Below are positions 1 to 11,067 of a stretch of DNA of 64,000 nt, piece by piece. Location of the stretch: positions 62,001 to 126,000 of the forward strand of contig NZ_LWMI01000016.1 in the NCBI RefSeq assembly GCF_001640365.1. The letters run 5' to 3'. The notes below the pieces were generated by a model. That model saw nothing but the letters and a program-made list of their open reading frames with translations. It made no database searches and was not told the origin of the DNA. Position 1 is the first letter of the stretch. Each line of letters opens with the position of its first letter. Made by a program: the position numbers and the translations under genes. The stretch comes from Candidatus Arsenophonus triatominarum (GTDB lineage Bacteria; Pseudomonadota; Gammaproteobacteria; Enterobacterales; Enterobacteriaceae).

Positions 1-299
1 GTATGAAGATTGGCTTGGCGTAAACGAGCAAACTCTTTAAATCCAGAATAGAAAATCTGTTCTGATCCCGTTAATGCATCACGCCGAGCCTGACATTCTT
101 TATAGAGACGCGATAGCTCAATACCGGACCAAAAACGATCCTCAAAAGCTTCCGTTTCTCGGGTTGCGGTATTTAAAATTTTGCTTCGTTGAATAACAAT
201 GGCCCAAGAAGCAATAGAGAACCCTATTAGAATCAACATGATGAGTTGAACCAAAAAACTCGCTTTTAAGAATAAATCTAAGATATTCATGTCAGTCAC
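1..299 (-). CDS. tolQ: Tol-Pal system inner-membrane proton channel subunit TolQ (5' part only)
   Basis: The visible 99 codons match the N-terminus of TolQ, which with TolR forms the proton-driven motor that energises TolA and Pal during outer-membrane constriction. A hydrophobic segment covers about residues 12-30 (first transmembrane helix), followed by the cytoplasmic stretch reading [13 protein letters not shown]. The gene runs off the left edge of the window. The likely start is GTG at 297-299, giving VTDMN, which aligns with the E. coli MTDMN start. It overlaps the ybgC stop in a GTGA tetranucleotide, so translation is probably coupled. An internal ATG at 288-290 is the alternative start. 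Confidence 0.93.
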   Translation of the reverse strand, partial: MTDMNILDLFLKASFLVQLIMLILIGFSIASWAIVIQRSKILNTATRETEAFEDRFWSGIELSRLYKECQARRDALTGSEQIFYSGFKEFARLRQANLH

Positions 300-691
300 T
301 GCTTAAACTCCGCGACAATAGACTCAGGAAGCCTAGTTGGCTTCATTTTAAATGTATCAATAGAAACAATAACTATTTCTGCTGTGCAAATTTCTTTTCC
401 TTGCTGATTAATTAACCGTTGAAGAAAAGCCAATGATGTACGTTGAACATAGGTAATTGTTGTTTCAACGGTCAATAAATCATCCAATTTAGCGGGGTGT
501 AAATAGTCAATTGTCATTTTACGTACGACAAAAGCTAAATTTTCTTTTCGTAATTTCTGCTGTTCAAATCCTTTTTCTCGCAACATTTCCGTTCTCGCAC
601 GTTCGAAAAAATGCGCATAACGAGCATGATAAACTACACCTCCCGCATCAGTATCCTCATAATAAATACGGATAGGCCAGCAAAACAGCAT
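296..691 (-). CDS. ybgC: Tol-Pal-associated acyl-CoA thioesterase YbgC
   Basis: This is a hot-dog-fold thioesterase of 131 residues (E. coli 134). The signature [12 protein letters not shown] lies at residues 11-22, and Asp15 corresponds to the catalytic Asp18 of E. coli YbgC. The ending SIVAEFKQ is family-typical. YbgC hydrolyses acyl-CoA at the inner membrane and is the first gene of the tol-pal operon. Here it precedes tolQ with a 4-base stop/start overlap and follows the cyd operon after a 125-base gap, exactly the E. coli order. Confidence 0.95.
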   Translation of the reverse strand: MLFCWPIRIYYEDTDAGGVVYHARYAHFFERARTEMLREKGFEQQKLRKENLAFVVRKMTIDYLHPAKLDDLLTVETTITYVQRTSLAFLQRLINQQGKEICTAEIVIVSIDTFKMKPTRLPESIVAEFKQ

Positions 692-816
692 ATTTTTACT
701 CCCCTTGCTACCAATAAATTACCCGTCACTATACTTAAGTAAATCATCTATTGGAATGATTTATAAATAAAGTTACAAAAAAATAGTGAAATATAAACTT
801 ATCTTATGAAATGAAA

Positions 817-1110
817 CTAATACGAAAGAAATAAAATAGTCCACAAACTAGAATCAAAACCGCAAGGTAAAGGATGAAAAAGATAACGCCAAAACGCTTT
901 TTTAGGTAAAAACCCAATACCAAAAATTATCCCACTACACGTTGCCCAAATGAGCAATAACCCCTGCCATATAGCAAGAGAACTGGTATTTGAGGCAAAT
1001 AAGGTTGGATCCCAGATCACACAAAAAGCCATGACAAATGCAATAAAGAGAATAAGGATCCGAAACGGATCCTTATGCATTGATGAGTAGATTTTATCTA
1101 CCATTATCAT
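817..1110 (-). CDS. ybgE: Cyd operon membrane protein YbgE
   Basis: This is a 97-residue hydrophobic protein with about three predicted membrane segments and the WDPTLFAS and IWQGLLLIWA stretches characteristic of YbgE. It sits directly after cydX, overlapping its stop codon by four bases (ATGA at 1107-1110), as in the E. coli cydABX-ybgE operon. The exact role of the family is unsettled; it is thought to associate with cytochrome bd. The start could also be the second Met, two codons in. Confidence 0.88.
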   Translation of the reverse strand: MIMVDKIYSSMHKDPFRILILFIAFVMAFCVIWDPTLFASNTSSLAIWQGLLLIWATCSGIIFGIGFLPKKAFWRYLFHPLPCGFDSSLWTILFLSY

Positions 1111-1229
1111 TCACCAGTATGTTTAGCTTTGTTAGCAGCATTAGCCTCAACCTGTTCGATAGCCAGAGCTGCAATGACAGCGAAACTACAGGCAAGAAGC
1201 GTTCCTAAAATCCAAGCAAAATACCACAT
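1107..1229 (-). CDS. cydX: Cytochrome bd-I oxidase small subunit CydX
   Basis: A 40-codon gene begins with MWYFAWILGTLLAC and ends KAKHTGE. It is nearly identical to E. coli CydX, including the conserved Trp6, and forms a single transmembrane helix. CydX packs against CydA and is needed for stable, active cytochrome bd-I. It lies 12 bases downstream of cydB, and its stop codon overlaps the ybgE start. It is easy to miss because of its size. Confidence 0.95.
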   Translation of the reverse strand: MWYFAWILGTLLACSFAVIAALAIEQVEANAANKAKHTGE

Positions 1230-1241
1230 GCCATTCGCTCC

Positions 1242-2381
1242 TTAATATAATGAATGTTTGTTATTTTCAATATGCGTTTTGTCAATTCGGCCAAACATTT
1301 TGTAATAACACCAGGTAGTATACGCCAATATAATCGGCACAAAAATGATGGCAACAACTGTCATCACTTGCAATGTAAATAAGCTCGACGTGGCATCCCA
1401 AATCGTCAAACTGGCATTAGGCTGTATATTTGAAGGCATAATGAATGGGAACATACTAATACCGAAAGTTAAAATAATACAAGCAATTGTCAGTGATGAA
1501 AATAAAAATGCCCATCCTGCTTTATCAAGCTTGGTAAATAGGATAGTCAGTATTGGAAAAAATAAGCCAAGTGCAGGTAATGTCCATAGTCCTGGATTAT
1601 TATTAAAATTAACCAACCATGCCCCTGCTTCTTTTGCTACTTCTTTATGTAACGGATTAGAAACAGCGTAGGTATCGATTGTACTTTTAATCGCATAACC
1701 ATCAATCCCATATATCAACCAAAAACCAGCTCCAGCAAAAGTAATCAAGGTGAAAAAGGCGGTGATATAAGTGATATTACGTGAACGTAGATGTAATTCA
1801 CCTAGCGTGCGCATTTGGAGATAAGTCGCGCCTTGGGTGATTATCATCATAATAGAAATAATGCCTGCTAATAAGCCATAAGGATTGAGTAAACCAAAGA
1901 AAGTCCCTGTATAATTCAAATACAATAGTTCATTAACTGTAAAAGGAACGCCCTGTAGCAAATTACCAAAAGCAGCACCAATGATCAACGGAGGAACAAA
2001 GCTACCAATAGATATGCCACGATCCCACATATTGCGCCATTTGGAATTCTCAAGCTTAGAACGATAATCAAAACCCACTGGTCTGAAAAATAGTGCAGCC
2101 AAGACTAATATCATGGCAACATAAAAACCTGAGAATGCCGCAGCGTAAACCATCGGCCAAGCAGCAAATAGTGCACCACCAGCAGTCACTAACCAAACCT
2201 GATTACCATCCCAATGAGGTGCAATTGAATTGATCATGATTCGACGCTCAGTATCTGTTTTTCCCATAAATAGCAATAAGATACCAACGCCCATATCAAA
2301 GCCATCGGTCACGGCAAAACCGATCAGCAACACACCAATCAGTAGCCACCATATAAATCTTAGAACTTCATAATCAAACAT
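1242..2381 (-). CDS. cydB: Cytochrome bd-I ubiquinol oxidase subunit II
   Basis: The 379-residue protein has the same length as E. coli CydB. It is a multi-helix membrane protein with the family motif AVTDGFDMGVG at residues 23-33, including Asp29, and APHWDGNQVW with Asp58. Both acidic residues are implicated in proton supply. With CydA it forms the high-oxygen-affinity quinol oxidase of the cytoplasmic membrane. It follows cydA by 17 bases in a cydAB-cydX-ybgE operon. No frameshift or missing motif was seen. Confidence 0.97.
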   Translation of the reverse strand: MFDYEVLRFIWWLLIGVLLIGFAVTDGFDMGVGILLLFMGKTDTERRIMINSIAPHWDGNQVWLVTAGGALFAAWPMVYAAAFSGFYVAMILVLAALFFRPVGFDYRSKLENSKWRNMWDRGISIGSFVPPLIIGAAFGNLLQGVPFTVNELLYLNYTGTFFGLLNPYGLLAGIISIMMIITQGATYLQMRTLGELHLRSRNITYITAFFTLITFAGAGFWLIYGIDGYAIKSTIDTYAVSNPLHKEVAKEAGAWLVNFNNNPGLWTLPALGLFFPILTILFTKLDKAGWAFLFSSLTIACIILTFGISMFPFIMPSNIQPNASLTIWDATSSLFTLQVMTVVAIIFVPIILAYTTWCYYKMFGRIDKTHIENNKHSLY

Positions 2382-2398
2382 GAATGGACTCCTGTTTA

Positions 2399-3964
2399 CT
2401 AAGCGTCTTGGGCTGAAATATTTTGTTGCTCATAATGATAACGACCTGTTTTAAGACTACTCGGCCCTTTACGTGCAAATTTGAACATTAGGAACAATTC
2501 AATAACCAAGAACAAAGTATACAGACCACATATTAGCCCCATCGAGAAAAGTAGATATGCACTACTTAATGATGAATGTGCAACAGCTGTCGGTAAAATT
2601 TCACCAATTGCCCACGGTTGACGGCCATATTCAGCAACAACCCAACCTGCTTCAACGGCAATCCATGGTAATGGAATACCAAACATGGCTAAACGTAAAA
2701 GCCATTTTTTTTCACCAATGCGGTTACGAATAACAGACCAGAATGATAAAGCAAAAATAAGTAACATTAGGAAACCACAAGCCACCATAATGCGAAATGC
2801 CCAGAATAGAGGCCCGACTTTAGGAATACTATCTTTAGCGGCCGCTTTAATATGTTCTTCGCTGGCATCAATAACATTAGGTGTATAGCGCTTTAACAAC
2901 AATCCATAACCAAGATCTTTTTTATTCGCATCAAATGCTTTTCGTATAGCAGGATCATTATCACCAGCTTGTAATTTTTTTAACAGAGCATAGGCATTCA
3001 TACCATTGCGGATACGAACTTCATGTTGCGCCATTAAATCTTTTAAACCCAAAACAGGGGTATCAATAGAACGGGTAGTGATAATTCCCATTAACCATGG
3101 AATTTCTACTGCGAATTCATTTTTCATTTCTTCGCTATTTGGTACAGCAATAAGATTAAATGAAGCCGGCGGCGGTTGTGTTTCCCATTCAGCTTCAATA
3201 GCGGCTAACTTGGTCTTCTGAACATCACCCATTTCATAGCCAGATTCATCACCCAAAACAATAACAGATAGTATTGAAGCAATACCAAAGCTTGCCGCTA
3301 TTGCGAAAGAGCGTTTAGCAAAAGGTCGATTACGGCCTCTAAGTAAGTAATAAGCACTGATGCCTAAGACGAACATAGCACCTGTACAATAGCCGGCGGC
3401 AACGGTATGAACAAATTTAACTTGTGCCACGGGATTTAAAACTAATTCTGAAAAACTGAGCATTTCCATCCGCATGCTTTCAAAGTTAAAATCAGACGCA
3501 ATCGGGTTTTGCATCCAACCATTAGCAACTAAGATCCACAGCGCAGAAAAATTAGAACCTAACGCAACCAGCCATGTGCTAGCTAAATGTTGGGTTTTAC
3601 TTAAACGATCCCAGCCAAAAAGAAATAAACCAACAAATGTTGACTCCAGGAAGAACGCCATTAATCCTTCAATTGCCAATGGCGCACCAAAAATATCACC
3701 AACATAATGTGAATAATACGACCAGTTAGTCCCGAATTGGAATTCCATGGTCAAACCTGTTGCAACACCTAAGGCAAAGTTAATAGCAAATAACTTACCC
3801 CAGAATTTTGTCATATCTTTATATATCTGTTTACCTGAAATGACATATACCGTTTCCATTATCGCTAGTAAAAGCGACATACCAAGTGTTAATGGTACAA
3901 ACAGGAAATGATACATTGCAGTTAAGGCAAACTGTAACCGGGACAGTTCGACAATATCAAACAT
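2399..3964 (-). CDS. cydA: Cytochrome bd-I ubiquinol oxidase subunit I
   Basis: This is a 521-residue heme-bearing subunit (E. coli 522). His19 in [10 protein letters not shown] is the axial heme ligand. The stretch [18 protein letters not shown] holds the conserved acidic and aromatic residues near heme d, and [12 protein letters not shown] is the quinol-oxidase signature. The long hydrophilic Q-loop spans roughly residues 240-380. It oxidises ubiquinol and reduces O2 to water without pumping protons. It is the first gene of the cyd operon, preceded by a 580-base non-coding region. Confidence 0.98.
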   Translation of the reverse strand: MFDIVELSRLQFALTAMYHFLFVPLTLGMSLLLAIMETVYVISGKQIYKDMTKFWGKLFAINFALGVATGLTMEFQFGTNWSYYSHYVGDIFGAPLAIEGLMAFFLESTFVGLFLFGWDRLSKTQHLASTWLVALGSNFSALWILVANGWMQNPIASDFNFESMRMEMLSFSELVLNPVAQVKFVHTVAAGYCTGAMFVLGISAYYLLRGRNRPFAKRSFAIAASFGIASILSVIVLGDESGYEMGDVQKTKLAAIEAEWETQPPPASFNLIAVPNSEEMKNEFAVEIPWLMGIITTRSIDTPVLGLKDLMAQHEVRIRNGMNAYALLKKLQAGDNDPAIRKAFDANKKDLGYGLLLKRYTPNVIDASEEHIKAAAKDSIPKVGPLFWAFRIMVACGFLMLLIFALSFWSVIRNRIGEKKWLLRLAMFGIPLPWIAVEAGWVVAEYGRQPWAIGEILPTAVAHSSLSSAYLLFSMGLICGLYTLFLVIELFLMFKFARKGPSSLKTGRYHYEQQNISAQDA

Positions 3965-4496
3965 CTTGACTCCTTGCTCCTAGCAGGAAGACACCGACTT
4001 GCGGCGACCTGACTTTCATAATGCAAAAGATGAAAGCCTCATAACTACCAGCTTTATACATCTTAAAATAACGATAAAAAATTTATCAAAATACAACAAA
4101 CATCTTAATAATAGTACGCTTATATACGCTTATAATAAATAGATTTAATACGATTAAGATTGAAATTTTGCGATTAAATCAACATACCGCTACATTTAAA
4201 TACTTACTAAATTTGATCAACGACAATTTCATCGAAAAAATAAATAAAACCTATTTTATTGTTTGATTTAAATAAATTTTTATTAAAGTCATCAATATAT
4301 TAAATAGCTGTTTATTGTTTTGTTCATGCCAAGAAAATAGGCAATAATTCATTTTAACCATGTACTTGTTGTTGACTTGGGAAAACTCGCCAAAACGCTA
4401 TTAAAAAAACCATCATTAGGATATTTTTAATCCACATAATGCCACTTTTGATATCGAAAAAATCAAGTTTACCAGCATTACTCACGGCCTAAACAT
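3965..4496. other. Non-coding region upstream of cydA
   Basis: This gap of more than 500 bases between cydA and the suc operon terminator holds no credible gene. It must contain the cydA promoter. It is extremely AT-rich and I could not assign ArcA or FNR sites with confidence. One FNR-like half-match, TTGATTTAAATAAA, lies at 4263-4276. Confidence 0.5.
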
Positions 4497-4525
4497 AAAA
4501 AAGCCACTATATATGAGTGGCTTTT
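4497..4525 (-). terminator. Rho-independent terminator of the suc operon
   Basis: A hairpin with arms AAAAGCCACT and AGTGGCTTTT is followed on the minus strand by a run of six T. It starts 22 bases past the sucD stop codon, so it should end the sdh-suc transcript. Confidence 0.85.
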
Positions 4526-4547
4526 ACTAATCATAGTCTAAATCAGG

Positions 4548-5423
4548 TTATTTACTAGTCACTAATTGCTTAACGGCTTCACCAATCTCAGCTAAGCTAC
4601 GAACAGTTTTTACACCTGCTGCTTCTAATGCAGCAAACTTCTCATCCGCAGTACCTTTGCCACCAGCGATGATGGCGCCAGCATGCCCCATACGCTTACC
4701 TTTTGGTGCTGTTACGCCGGCAATATAAGCAACGACCGGTTTTGTTATATGTTGTTTAATATAAGTGGCCGCTTCTTCCTCCGCTGTACCACCAATTTCA
4801 CCAATCATAACGATAGCTTCAGTTTGGGGATCTGCCTGGAATAGTTTCAATATATCAATAAAATTTGAACCAGGAATAGGATCACCACCAATACCAACAC
4901 AAGTAGATTGTCCTAATCCTGCATCAGTTGTCTGCTTAACAGCTTCATAAGTTAATGTACCAGAGCGTGATACAATACCTACTTTACCCGATTTATGAAT
5001 ATGTCCAGGTTGGATACCAATCTTACATTCACCCGGGGTAATAATACCAGGACAGTTCGGTCCTATCATTTTTACCCCAGTTTGATCTAGCTTTGCTTTC
5101 ACCGTTAGCATATCTAACGTGGGGATCCCTTCGGTAATGGTAATAATCAGTTTGATACCACTATTGATAGCTTCAAGAATCGAATCTTTACAAAATGGAG
5201 CAGGAACATAAATGACCGATGCGGTTGCACCTGTTGCTTGTACAGCTTCACGGACTGTATTAAAAACAGGTAATCCTAAATGTGTTGTTCCACCTTTACT
5301 TGGCGTTACACCACCGACCATTTTTGTCCCATAAGCAATTGCCTCCTCTGAATGAAAAGTTCCTTGGCTACCTGTAAATCCCTGGCAGATAACTTTAGTA
5401 TTTTTATCAATTAAAATAGACAT
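4548..5423 (-). CDS. sucD: Succinyl-CoA synthetase alpha subunit
   Basis: The 291-residue protein has an N-terminal CoA-binding Rossmann domain ([14 protein letters not shown] near residue 15). The C-terminal ligase domain carries the phospho-histidine loop [12 protein letters not shown]. It pairs with SucC to interconvert succinyl-CoA and succinate with substrate-level phosphorylation. It is the last gene of the sdhCDAB-sucABCD cluster, three bases after sucC, and is followed by a strong terminator. Confidence 0.97.
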   Translation of the reverse strand: MSILIDKNTKVICQGFTGSQGTFHSEEAIAYGTKMVGGVTPSKGGTTHLGLPVFNTVREAVQATGATASVIYVPAPFCKDSILEAINSGIKLIITITEGIPTLDMLTVKAKLDQTGVKMIGPNCPGIITPGECKIGIQPGHIHKSGKVGIVSRSGTLTYEAVKQTTDAGLGQSTCVGIGGDPIPGSNFIDILKLFQADPQTEAIVMIGEIGGTAEEEAATYIKQHITKPVVAYIAGVTAPKGKRMGHAGAIIAGGKGTADEKFAALEAAGVKTVRSLAEIGEAVKQLVTSK

Positions 5424-5426
5424 TAC

Positions 5427-6596
5427 TTATTTCGCCTCCGCTGCTGCTGCTACTGCTTTTTCTGCCGCATCGGTCAAGCTGGTTGCAGCAGTAATCTTTA
5501 GGCCACTATCCGCTAACTTTTGCGCACCAAGCTCAGCATTATTGCCTTCAAGACGAACAATGACCGGAACTGTTACCCCAATTTCTTTAACTGCTCCAAT
5601 AATACCATCAGCAATCAAATCGCAACGAACAATACCACCAAAAATATTGACCAAAACAGCTCTAACATTTTCATCAGATAAGATAATTTTAAATGCTTCT
5701 GCTACTCGTTCTTTAGTTGCCCCACCACCCACATCAAGAAAATTAGCTGGAGCACCGCCATGTAACTTCACAATGTCCATGGTTCCCATGGCTAAACCGG
5801 CACCATTAACCATACAACCAATATTGCCATCTAAAGCAACATAGTTTAATTCCCACTCCGACGGATGGGCTTCACGGGGATCTTCCTGAGAAATATCACG
5901 CATCTCCTTTAATTCTACTTGGCGGTATAGTGCATTGCTATCCACACTAAGCTTGCCATCCAGACAGATTAAATCCCCTTGCTTAGTTATCACGAGAGGA
6001 TTAATCTCGATTAAAGCCAGATCACGCTCGAGAAAAATTGTCGCTAATCCGATAAATATTTTGGTAAATTGCTGGACTTGTTTGCCACTCAAACCTAATT
6101 TGAAAGCAAGCTCGCGTCCTTGATAAGGCATAGGGCCGGTTAATGGATCAATAATAGCCTTATGAATAAGTTCAGGTGTCTTTTCTGCAACTTTTTCAAT
6201 TTCAACCCCGCCTTTAGTCGATGCCATAAAGACAATCCGACGAGAAGCGCGATCTATCACTGCACCTAAATAAAGCTCTTTATCAATATCCGTTGCTGTT
6301 TCTACCAAAATTTGATTAACTGGCTGTCCATGGGAATCGGTTTGGTAAGTCACTAAGCGTTTTCCTAACCACTTTTCAGCAAATAAACGGATTTCGTCGC
6401 GATTATTAACAACTTTTACGCCACCCGCTTTGCCTCGACCACCAGCATGTACCTGACACTTTACAACCCAAGGACTATTACCCAATTTTGTTGTTGCTTC
6501 TTCTGCCTCTTTTGCTGTTTTACAAGCATAACCTGTCGGTACTGGCAAACCATAATGCGCAAGCAGTTGTTTTGCCTGATATTCGTGTAAGTTCAT
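5427..6596 (-). CDS. sucC: Succinyl-CoA synthetase beta subunit (ADP-forming)
   Basis: This is a 389-residue ATP-grasp protein (E. coli 388). It begins [20 protein letters not shown] and contains the nucleotide-binding stretch [16 protein letters not shown] and the motif [12 protein letters not shown]. It supplies the nucleotide- and succinate-binding subunit of the TCA-cycle ligase. It is almost contiguous with sucD, and 133 bases separate it from sucB upstream. Confidence 0.97.
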   Translation of the reverse strand: MNLHEYQAKQLLAHYGLPVPTGYACKTAKEAEEATTKLGNSPWVVKCQVHAGGRGKAGGVKVVNNRDEIRLFAEKWLGKRLVTYQTDSHGQPVNQILVETATDIDKELYLGAVIDRASRRIVFMASTKGGVEIEKVAEKTPELIHKAIIDPLTGPMPYQGRELAFKLGLSGKQVQQFTKIFIGLATIFLERDLALIEINPLVITKQGDLICLDGKLSVDSNALYRQVELKEMRDISQEDPREAHPSEWELNYVALDGNIGCMVNGAGLAMGTMDIVKLHGGAPANFLDVGGGATKERVAEAFKIILSDENVRAVLVNIFGGIVRCDLIADGIIGAVKEIGVTVPVIVRLEGNNAELGAQKLADSGLKITAATSLTDAAEKAVAAAAEAK

Positions 6597-6694
6597 GATG
6601 CACTATCCATAATTTAGCCTGACAGAGAGTTAACAATTCTCTATATATTTTTATTTAAACATTGGTCAATAAAAAATTAACCAAGCTTTGCTCC

Positions 6695-6718
6695 AGAGTG
6701 AGTAAATAACTTCACTCT
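6695..6718 (-). other. Small hairpin in the sucB-sucC gap
   Basis: The arms AGAGTGA and TCACTCT are separated by 10 bases in the 133-base intergenic space. There is no T-run, so it is more likely an mRNA processing or stability structure than a terminator. Confidence 0.35.
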
Positions 6719-6729
6719 AAATTGTTTAT

Positions 6730-7959
6730 CTAGACGTCTAACAATAAACGAGCTGGATCTTCCAACATGTCCTTTATTGTAACCAAGAAGCTAATAGACT
6801 CACGTCCATCAATTAAACGGTGATCATAAGAAAGTGCTAAATACATCATTGGCAAGATTTCGATTTTACCATCAACCGCCATCGGCCGATCTTTGATAGC
6901 GTGCATACCTAAAATTGCACTTTGCGGCGGATTAATAATCGGAGTTGACATTAAAGAGCCAAAAACACCACCGTTAGTAATAGTGAAGTTTCCACCGGTC
7001 AATTCTCCAACCGTTAATTTGCCGTCACGCCCCTTAACTGCCAACTCTTTAATGCGCTTTTCAATTTCTGCCATACTAAGCGCATCTGCATCACGTAATA
7101 CTGGTGTAACTAAACCTCTAGGTGTGGAAACAGCAATACTAATATCAAAATAACTATGATAAAGCACATCTGAATCATCAATCGATGCGTTCACTTCAGG
7201 ATAACGCTTTAAGGCTTCAACAACCGCTTTCACATAGAAAGACATAAAACCCAAACGCACACCATGCCGCTTTTCAAAACTTTCACCATAATGTTTGCGC
7301 AAATCAAAAACAGGCTTCATGTTGACTTCATTAAAGGTAGTCAACATGGCAGTATTATTTTTTGCCTCCAGTAAACGCTCTGCTATACGCTTACGCAAAC
7401 GCGTCATTGGTACCCGTTTTTCACTCCGATGAGAAGAAGTTGATGATGGAGTTGTAGATGCGTCATTCTGTTGCTTAATCGGTCTATTTTCGCTTGCTGT
7501 TGATTGGTTTTTAATATATTTCTCAACATCATCACGCGTTATACGCCCACCTACGCCGCTACCTTTGATATTGGTCGGGTTTAAATCATGTTCTGCAATT
7601 AAACGACGGACAGCCGGTGTTAGTGCATTATGACTCTCTTCCTCAAGGCCAGCAGTCTGGCGTTTCGCTGGCGCTGACTCAGTAGTCTTTTTTACCCCAG
7701 CCGGAATTCCGGTACTATCACTAAGATGTATGCGACCCAATAGCTGTTTCGATAAAACAGTAGCTCCCTCTTCTTCTAAAATTGATTCCAGAATACCTGA
7801 ATCTGCTGCTGGTACTTCGAGTACAACTTTATCCGTTTCAATTTCCACTAACACTTCATCACGCTCTACCTGATCACCTGGTTTCTTGTGCCAAGTTGCA
7901 ACTGTAGCATCTGCAACAGATTCAGGAAGATCAGGAACAAGAATTTCTATGTTACTCAT
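6730..7959 (-). CDS. sucB: 2-oxoglutarate dehydrogenase E2, dihydrolipoyl succinyltransferase
   Basis: The 409 residues comprise an N-terminal lipoyl domain ([13 protein letters not shown], lipoyl Lys44), a Pro/Ser/Thr-rich linker, a peripheral-subunit-binding domain ([15 protein letters not shown] near residue 115) and a C-terminal catalytic core ending with the active-site motif [12 protein letters not shown]. It transfers the succinyl group to CoA within the OGDH complex. Its ATG overlaps the sucA stop (ATGA), which implies translational coupling. Confidence 0.97.
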   Translation of the reverse strand: MSNIEILVPDLPESVADATVATWHKKPGDQVERDEVLVEIETDKVVLEVPAADSGILESILEEEGATVLSKQLLGRIHLSDSTGIPAGVKKTTESAPAKRQTAGLEEESHNALTPAVRRLIAEHDLNPTNIKGSGVGGRITRDDVEKYIKNQSTASENRPIKQQNDASTTPSSTSSHRSEKRVPMTRLRKRIAERLLEAKNNTAMLTTFNEVNMKPVFDLRKHYGESFEKRHGVRLGFMSFYVKAVVEALKRYPEVNASIDDSDVLYHSYFDISIAVSTPRGLVTPVLRDADALSMAEIEKRIKELAVKGRDGKLTVGELTGGNFTITNGGVFGSLMSTPIINPPQSAILGMHAIKDRPMAVDGKIEILPMMYLALSYDHRLIDGRESISFLVTIKDMLEDPARLLLDV

Positions 7960-10784
7960 TTTCTATCCTTTAATTTATTTATTTTTAGTGCATCATCAAC
8001 CAATGCTTTTTGCTGTTCTTGATGAACAGACGCGTAGCCTACGGATGGTGAAGCAGATGCGGGGCGTCCCGCATAACTTAATAATGAACCTTTTGGAATT
8101 GCTTCCCGAATATTATGTTGACTACAGTACCATGCCCCCTGATTGAGAGGTTCCTCTTGACACCAGACAAAATCGCGAACATGCGTATAAGGCTTGAGCG
8201 TAGTTTCTAAATCTTTATGGGGAAATGGATATAATTGTTCAATACGAACGATAGCCATATTTTTTTGTTTGTTTTCACGACGTTGTTCAAGTAGATCATA
8301 ATAAACTTTACCTGAACATAAAACGACACGTTTAACCTTTTTCGCATCTATTGGATCAATTTCATTAATTATCGGCTGGAATTCACCATTTGCTAACTCT
8401 TCCAAACTAGAAACCGCAAGAGGATGACGCAGTAATGATTTGGGTGACATAACAATCAATGGACGTCGCATATTACGAAGTATCTGACGACGGAGCATAT
8501 GATAGACCTGAGCTGGAGTAGACGGAACACAGACTTGCATATTTTGTTCCGCACATAATTGTAAATAACGCTCTAAACGGGCTGAGGAGTGCTCCGGACC
8601 TTGTCCTTCATAACCATGGGGTAACAGCATCACCAATCCACACAGTCGCCCCCATTTCTGTTCACCAGAACTAATAAACTGATCGATAACCACTTGCGCC
8701 ACATTAGCAAAATCACCAAACTGAGCTTCCCAAATAGTCAAAACCCGTGGCTCTGCTGATGCATAACCATATTCAAAAGCAAGTACCGCTTCTTCAGACA
8801 AAACGGAATCCCAGACGTCAAATATTCCTTGATTTTCACGTATATTAGCCAGAGGGACATAAACTGAACCATTAGTTTGATTATGAATAACTGCATGACG
8901 ATGAAAAAAAGTACCTCGGCCGGCATCTTCACCTGATAAACGAACTTGTATCCCTTCATCAACTAATGTTGCATAAGCCAAAGTTTCTGCTGCTCCCCAA
9001 TCAAACAATTTTTTACCGTTCGCCATTGCCAAGCGATCACTGTAAATTTTTTCAACCCGAGGCTGCATGACAATCTCTGCCGGAATAGTACTTAAACGTT
9101 TAGCTAAGTCTTGTAGTCGTTTCTTTTTAACTTTAGCAGGGTAAGCATCATTCCATTCATGATTTAAATAGGGTTTCCAGACCGAATAGTCAGTTCCCAT
9201 TGGACGCCATTCATCAACAACACAATCACCGTGATCTAACTTATCACGGTAAAGATTAACCATTTCTGTTACTTCGTCGCTAGTAACTGTCTTTTCCGCT
9301 ATCAATTTATCCGCATAAATTTTACGCGGTGTCGCATGTTTTTTAATTTTTTGATACATAATTGGCTGGGTAGCACTCGGCTCATCCGCCTCATTATGAC
9401 CATGGCGACGATAGCAAACTAAATCAATGACCACATCGCATTTAAATTTATTGCGAAAATCTAATGCCAATCGAGTAACAAAAGCAACCGCTTCTGGATC
9501 ATCGGCATTAACATGAAAAATAGGTGCTTGCACCATTTTCATGATATCAGTGCAATATTGTGTTGAACGTGCATCTTTAGGATTGGATGTGGTAAAACCT
9601 ATCTGATTATTAACCACGATCCGCACTGTACCGCCAACCTCATAACCACGAGCCTGAGACATGTTCAGCATTTCCTGAACGACTCCCTGGCCTGTTACCG
9701 CTGCATCACCATGGATAGTAATGGGCAGTACCATATTACTACGGCCTTCATCCAAACGATCACGACGAGCACGGACAGAACCGATGACTACTGGACTAAC
9801 TATTTCTAAATGTGATGGATTAAAAGCTAAGGCTAAATGAACCAAAGCACCTTCTGTTTTAAAATCAGAAGAAAAGCCCTGATGATATTTAACATCACCA
9901 GTACCTAAATGATCTTTATGCTTACCTGCAAACTCATCAAATAACTCTTTTGGTTGCTTACCTAAAATGTTAACTAAAACATTTAATCTCCCACGGTGCG
10001 CCATTCCCAATACGACTTCACGCGTATCCTGTTGTCCTGCATAACGGATCAAATCTTTTAACATGGGAATGAGCGAATCACCCCCTTCAAGGGAAAAACG
10101 TTTTGCGCCAGGAAATTTTGCCCCAAGATAGCGCTCTAATCCTTCAGCTGCAGTTAATTCTGATAAGAAGCGGATCTTTTCTTGTTTGCTAAATTGTTGA
10201 CTAACCGGCGTTGCCAGTTCTAGGCGCTGTTGGATCCAACGTTTCTCTTCAGTATTAGTAATATGCATGTATTCGGCACCAATTGAAGCGCAATAAATAC
10301 GCTTCAGTGCAGTATACAGCTCACTTAATTCCATTGTTTCCTGGCCAATAGCAAAAGAACCAACATTGAACGTTTTTTCAAAATCAGCATCGGTTAAATC
10401 ATGAAATGCAGGATCTAAATCAGGTACAGTTTCTTGTTTCCAAAGCTCTAATGGATCAAGATTTGCATTTTGATGTCCTCTAAAACGAAATGCGTTTATT
10501 AATTGGAGGACTTTAACTTGTTTCGCATCCAAAGACGGATCACTAACCGAAGTTTGATAACGTGTAGAATCTTTCGCCAATGAACGAAAATATTCACGTA
10601 CTTGAGAATGGGAGTATTCACCGTTGGAGCTTGCACCTGGTAGTTTATTAAAAAAGTCTCGCCAGTCTGCATTAACGGAATTAGGGTCAATTAAGTAGTC
10701 TTCATAAAGCTGTTCGATATAAGACTGATTTGCACCAGCTAGAAAACTTGAATCTAGCCAGTCCTTCATTACGCCGTTGTGCAT
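7956..10784 (-). CDS. sucA: 2-oxoglutarate dehydrogenase E1 (thiamine-diphosphate decarboxylase)
   Basis: The 942 residues (E. coli 933) start [27 protein letters not shown]. The ThDP-binding segment [13 protein letters not shown] and the loop [12 protein letters not shown] are present, as is the C-terminal transketolase-like domain with [14 protein letters not shown]. It catalyses the rate-setting decarboxylation of 2-oxoglutarate. The later E3 subunit Lpd is not in this window. It starts 283 bases downstream of sdhB, a gap that carries two hairpins. Confidence 0.97.
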   Translation of the reverse strand: MHNGVMKDWLDSSFLAGANQSYIEQLYEDYLIDPNSVNADWRDFFNKLPGASSNGEYSHSQVREYFRSLAKDSTRYQTSVSDPSLDAKQVKVLQLINAFRFRGHQNANLDPLELWKQETVPDLDPAFHDLTDADFEKTFNVGSFAIGQETMELSELYTALKRIYCASIGAEYMHITNTEEKRWIQQRLELATPVSQQFSKQEKIRFLSELTAAEGLERYLGAKFPGAKRFSLEGGDSLIPMLKDLIRYAGQQDTREVVLGMAHRGRLNVLVNILGKQPKELFDEFAGKHKDHLGTGDVKYHQGFSSDFKTEGALVHLALAFNPSHLEIVSPVVIGSVRARRDRLDEGRSNMVLPITIHGDAAVTGQGVVQEMLNMSQARGYEVGGTVRIVVNNQIGFTTSNPKDARSTQYCTDIMKMVQAPIFHVNADDPEAVAFVTRLALDFRNKFKCDVVIDLVCYRRHGHNEADEPSATQPIMYQKIKKHATPRKIYADKLIAEKTVTSDEVTEMVNLYRDKLDHGDCVVDEWRPMGTDYSVWKPYLNHEWNDAYPAKVKKKRLQDLAKRLSTIPAEIVMQPRVEKIYSDRLAMANGKKLFDWGAAETLAYATLVDEGIQVRLSGEDAGRGTFFHRHAVIHNQTNGSVYVPLANIRENQGIFDVWDSVLSEEAVLAFEYGYASAEPRVLTIWEAQFGDFANVAQVVIDQFISSGEQKWGRLCGLVMLLPHGYEGQGPEHSSARLERYLQLCAEQNMQVCVPSTPAQVYHMLRRQILRNMRRPLIVMSPKSLLRHPLAVSSLEELANGEFQPIINEIDPIDAKKVKRVVLCSGKVYYDLLEQRRENKQKNMAIVRIEQLYPFPHKDLETTLKPYTHVRDFVWCQEEPLNQGAWYCSQHNIREAIPKGSLLSYAGRPASASPSVGYASVHQEQQKALVDDALKINKLKDRK

Positions 10785-10935
10785 TGTGATCCCTCAAGCT
10801 TATAGGCTTTAGTTTTCGTCGTAGTTAACAGTACCGCTTTTTATATAGACGGTTTCAATAAAGATTCTTTGAACGTGTTCTATGCACGATTATTAATAAA
10901 GGAGCGCTTAATTAAATTCCCCTTATTTACAAGAA

Positions 10936-10965
10936 CCTTTAAAAACCGTAACCGGTTTTTAAAGG
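10936..10965. other. 13-bp perfect hairpin in the sdhB-sucA gap
   Basis: The arms CCTTTAAAAACCG and CGGTTTTTAAAGG are perfect complements around a 4-base loop. There is no good T-run on the minus strand, so it probably shapes the sdh-suc mRNA (processing or partial attenuation) rather than ending it. Confidence 0.6.
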
Positions 10966-11029
10966 CTCCTTCTGTAATTTACCAAACAAAATAAATATCA
11001 ATTTTAAATAATAGTTTTCCATTTTTTAT

Positions 11030-11055
11030 TTCCCGTAATATTTCGATTACGGGAA
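11030..11055. other. 10-bp hairpin just downstream of sdhB
   Basis: The arms TTCCCGTAAT and ATTACGGGAA enclose a 6-base loop, 13 bases after the sdhB stop. The T-run follows it only on the plus strand, so for the minus-strand sdh transcript it is a 3'-protecting or processing stem rather than a classic terminator. Confidence 0.5.
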
Positions 11056-11067
11056 TTTTTGCCAAAA

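Noticed and set aside
1345..1671. Plus-strand open frames inside cydB, cydA, sucA, sdhA, fab genes and rne
   Set aside because: They lie opposite clearly conserved proteins, have no ribosome sites or homology, and are shadows of those genes.
4263..4276. FNR-like site TTGATTTAAATAAA upstream of cydA
   Set aside because: It matches only part of the palindromic consensus, in a region so AT-rich that such matches are expected by chance.
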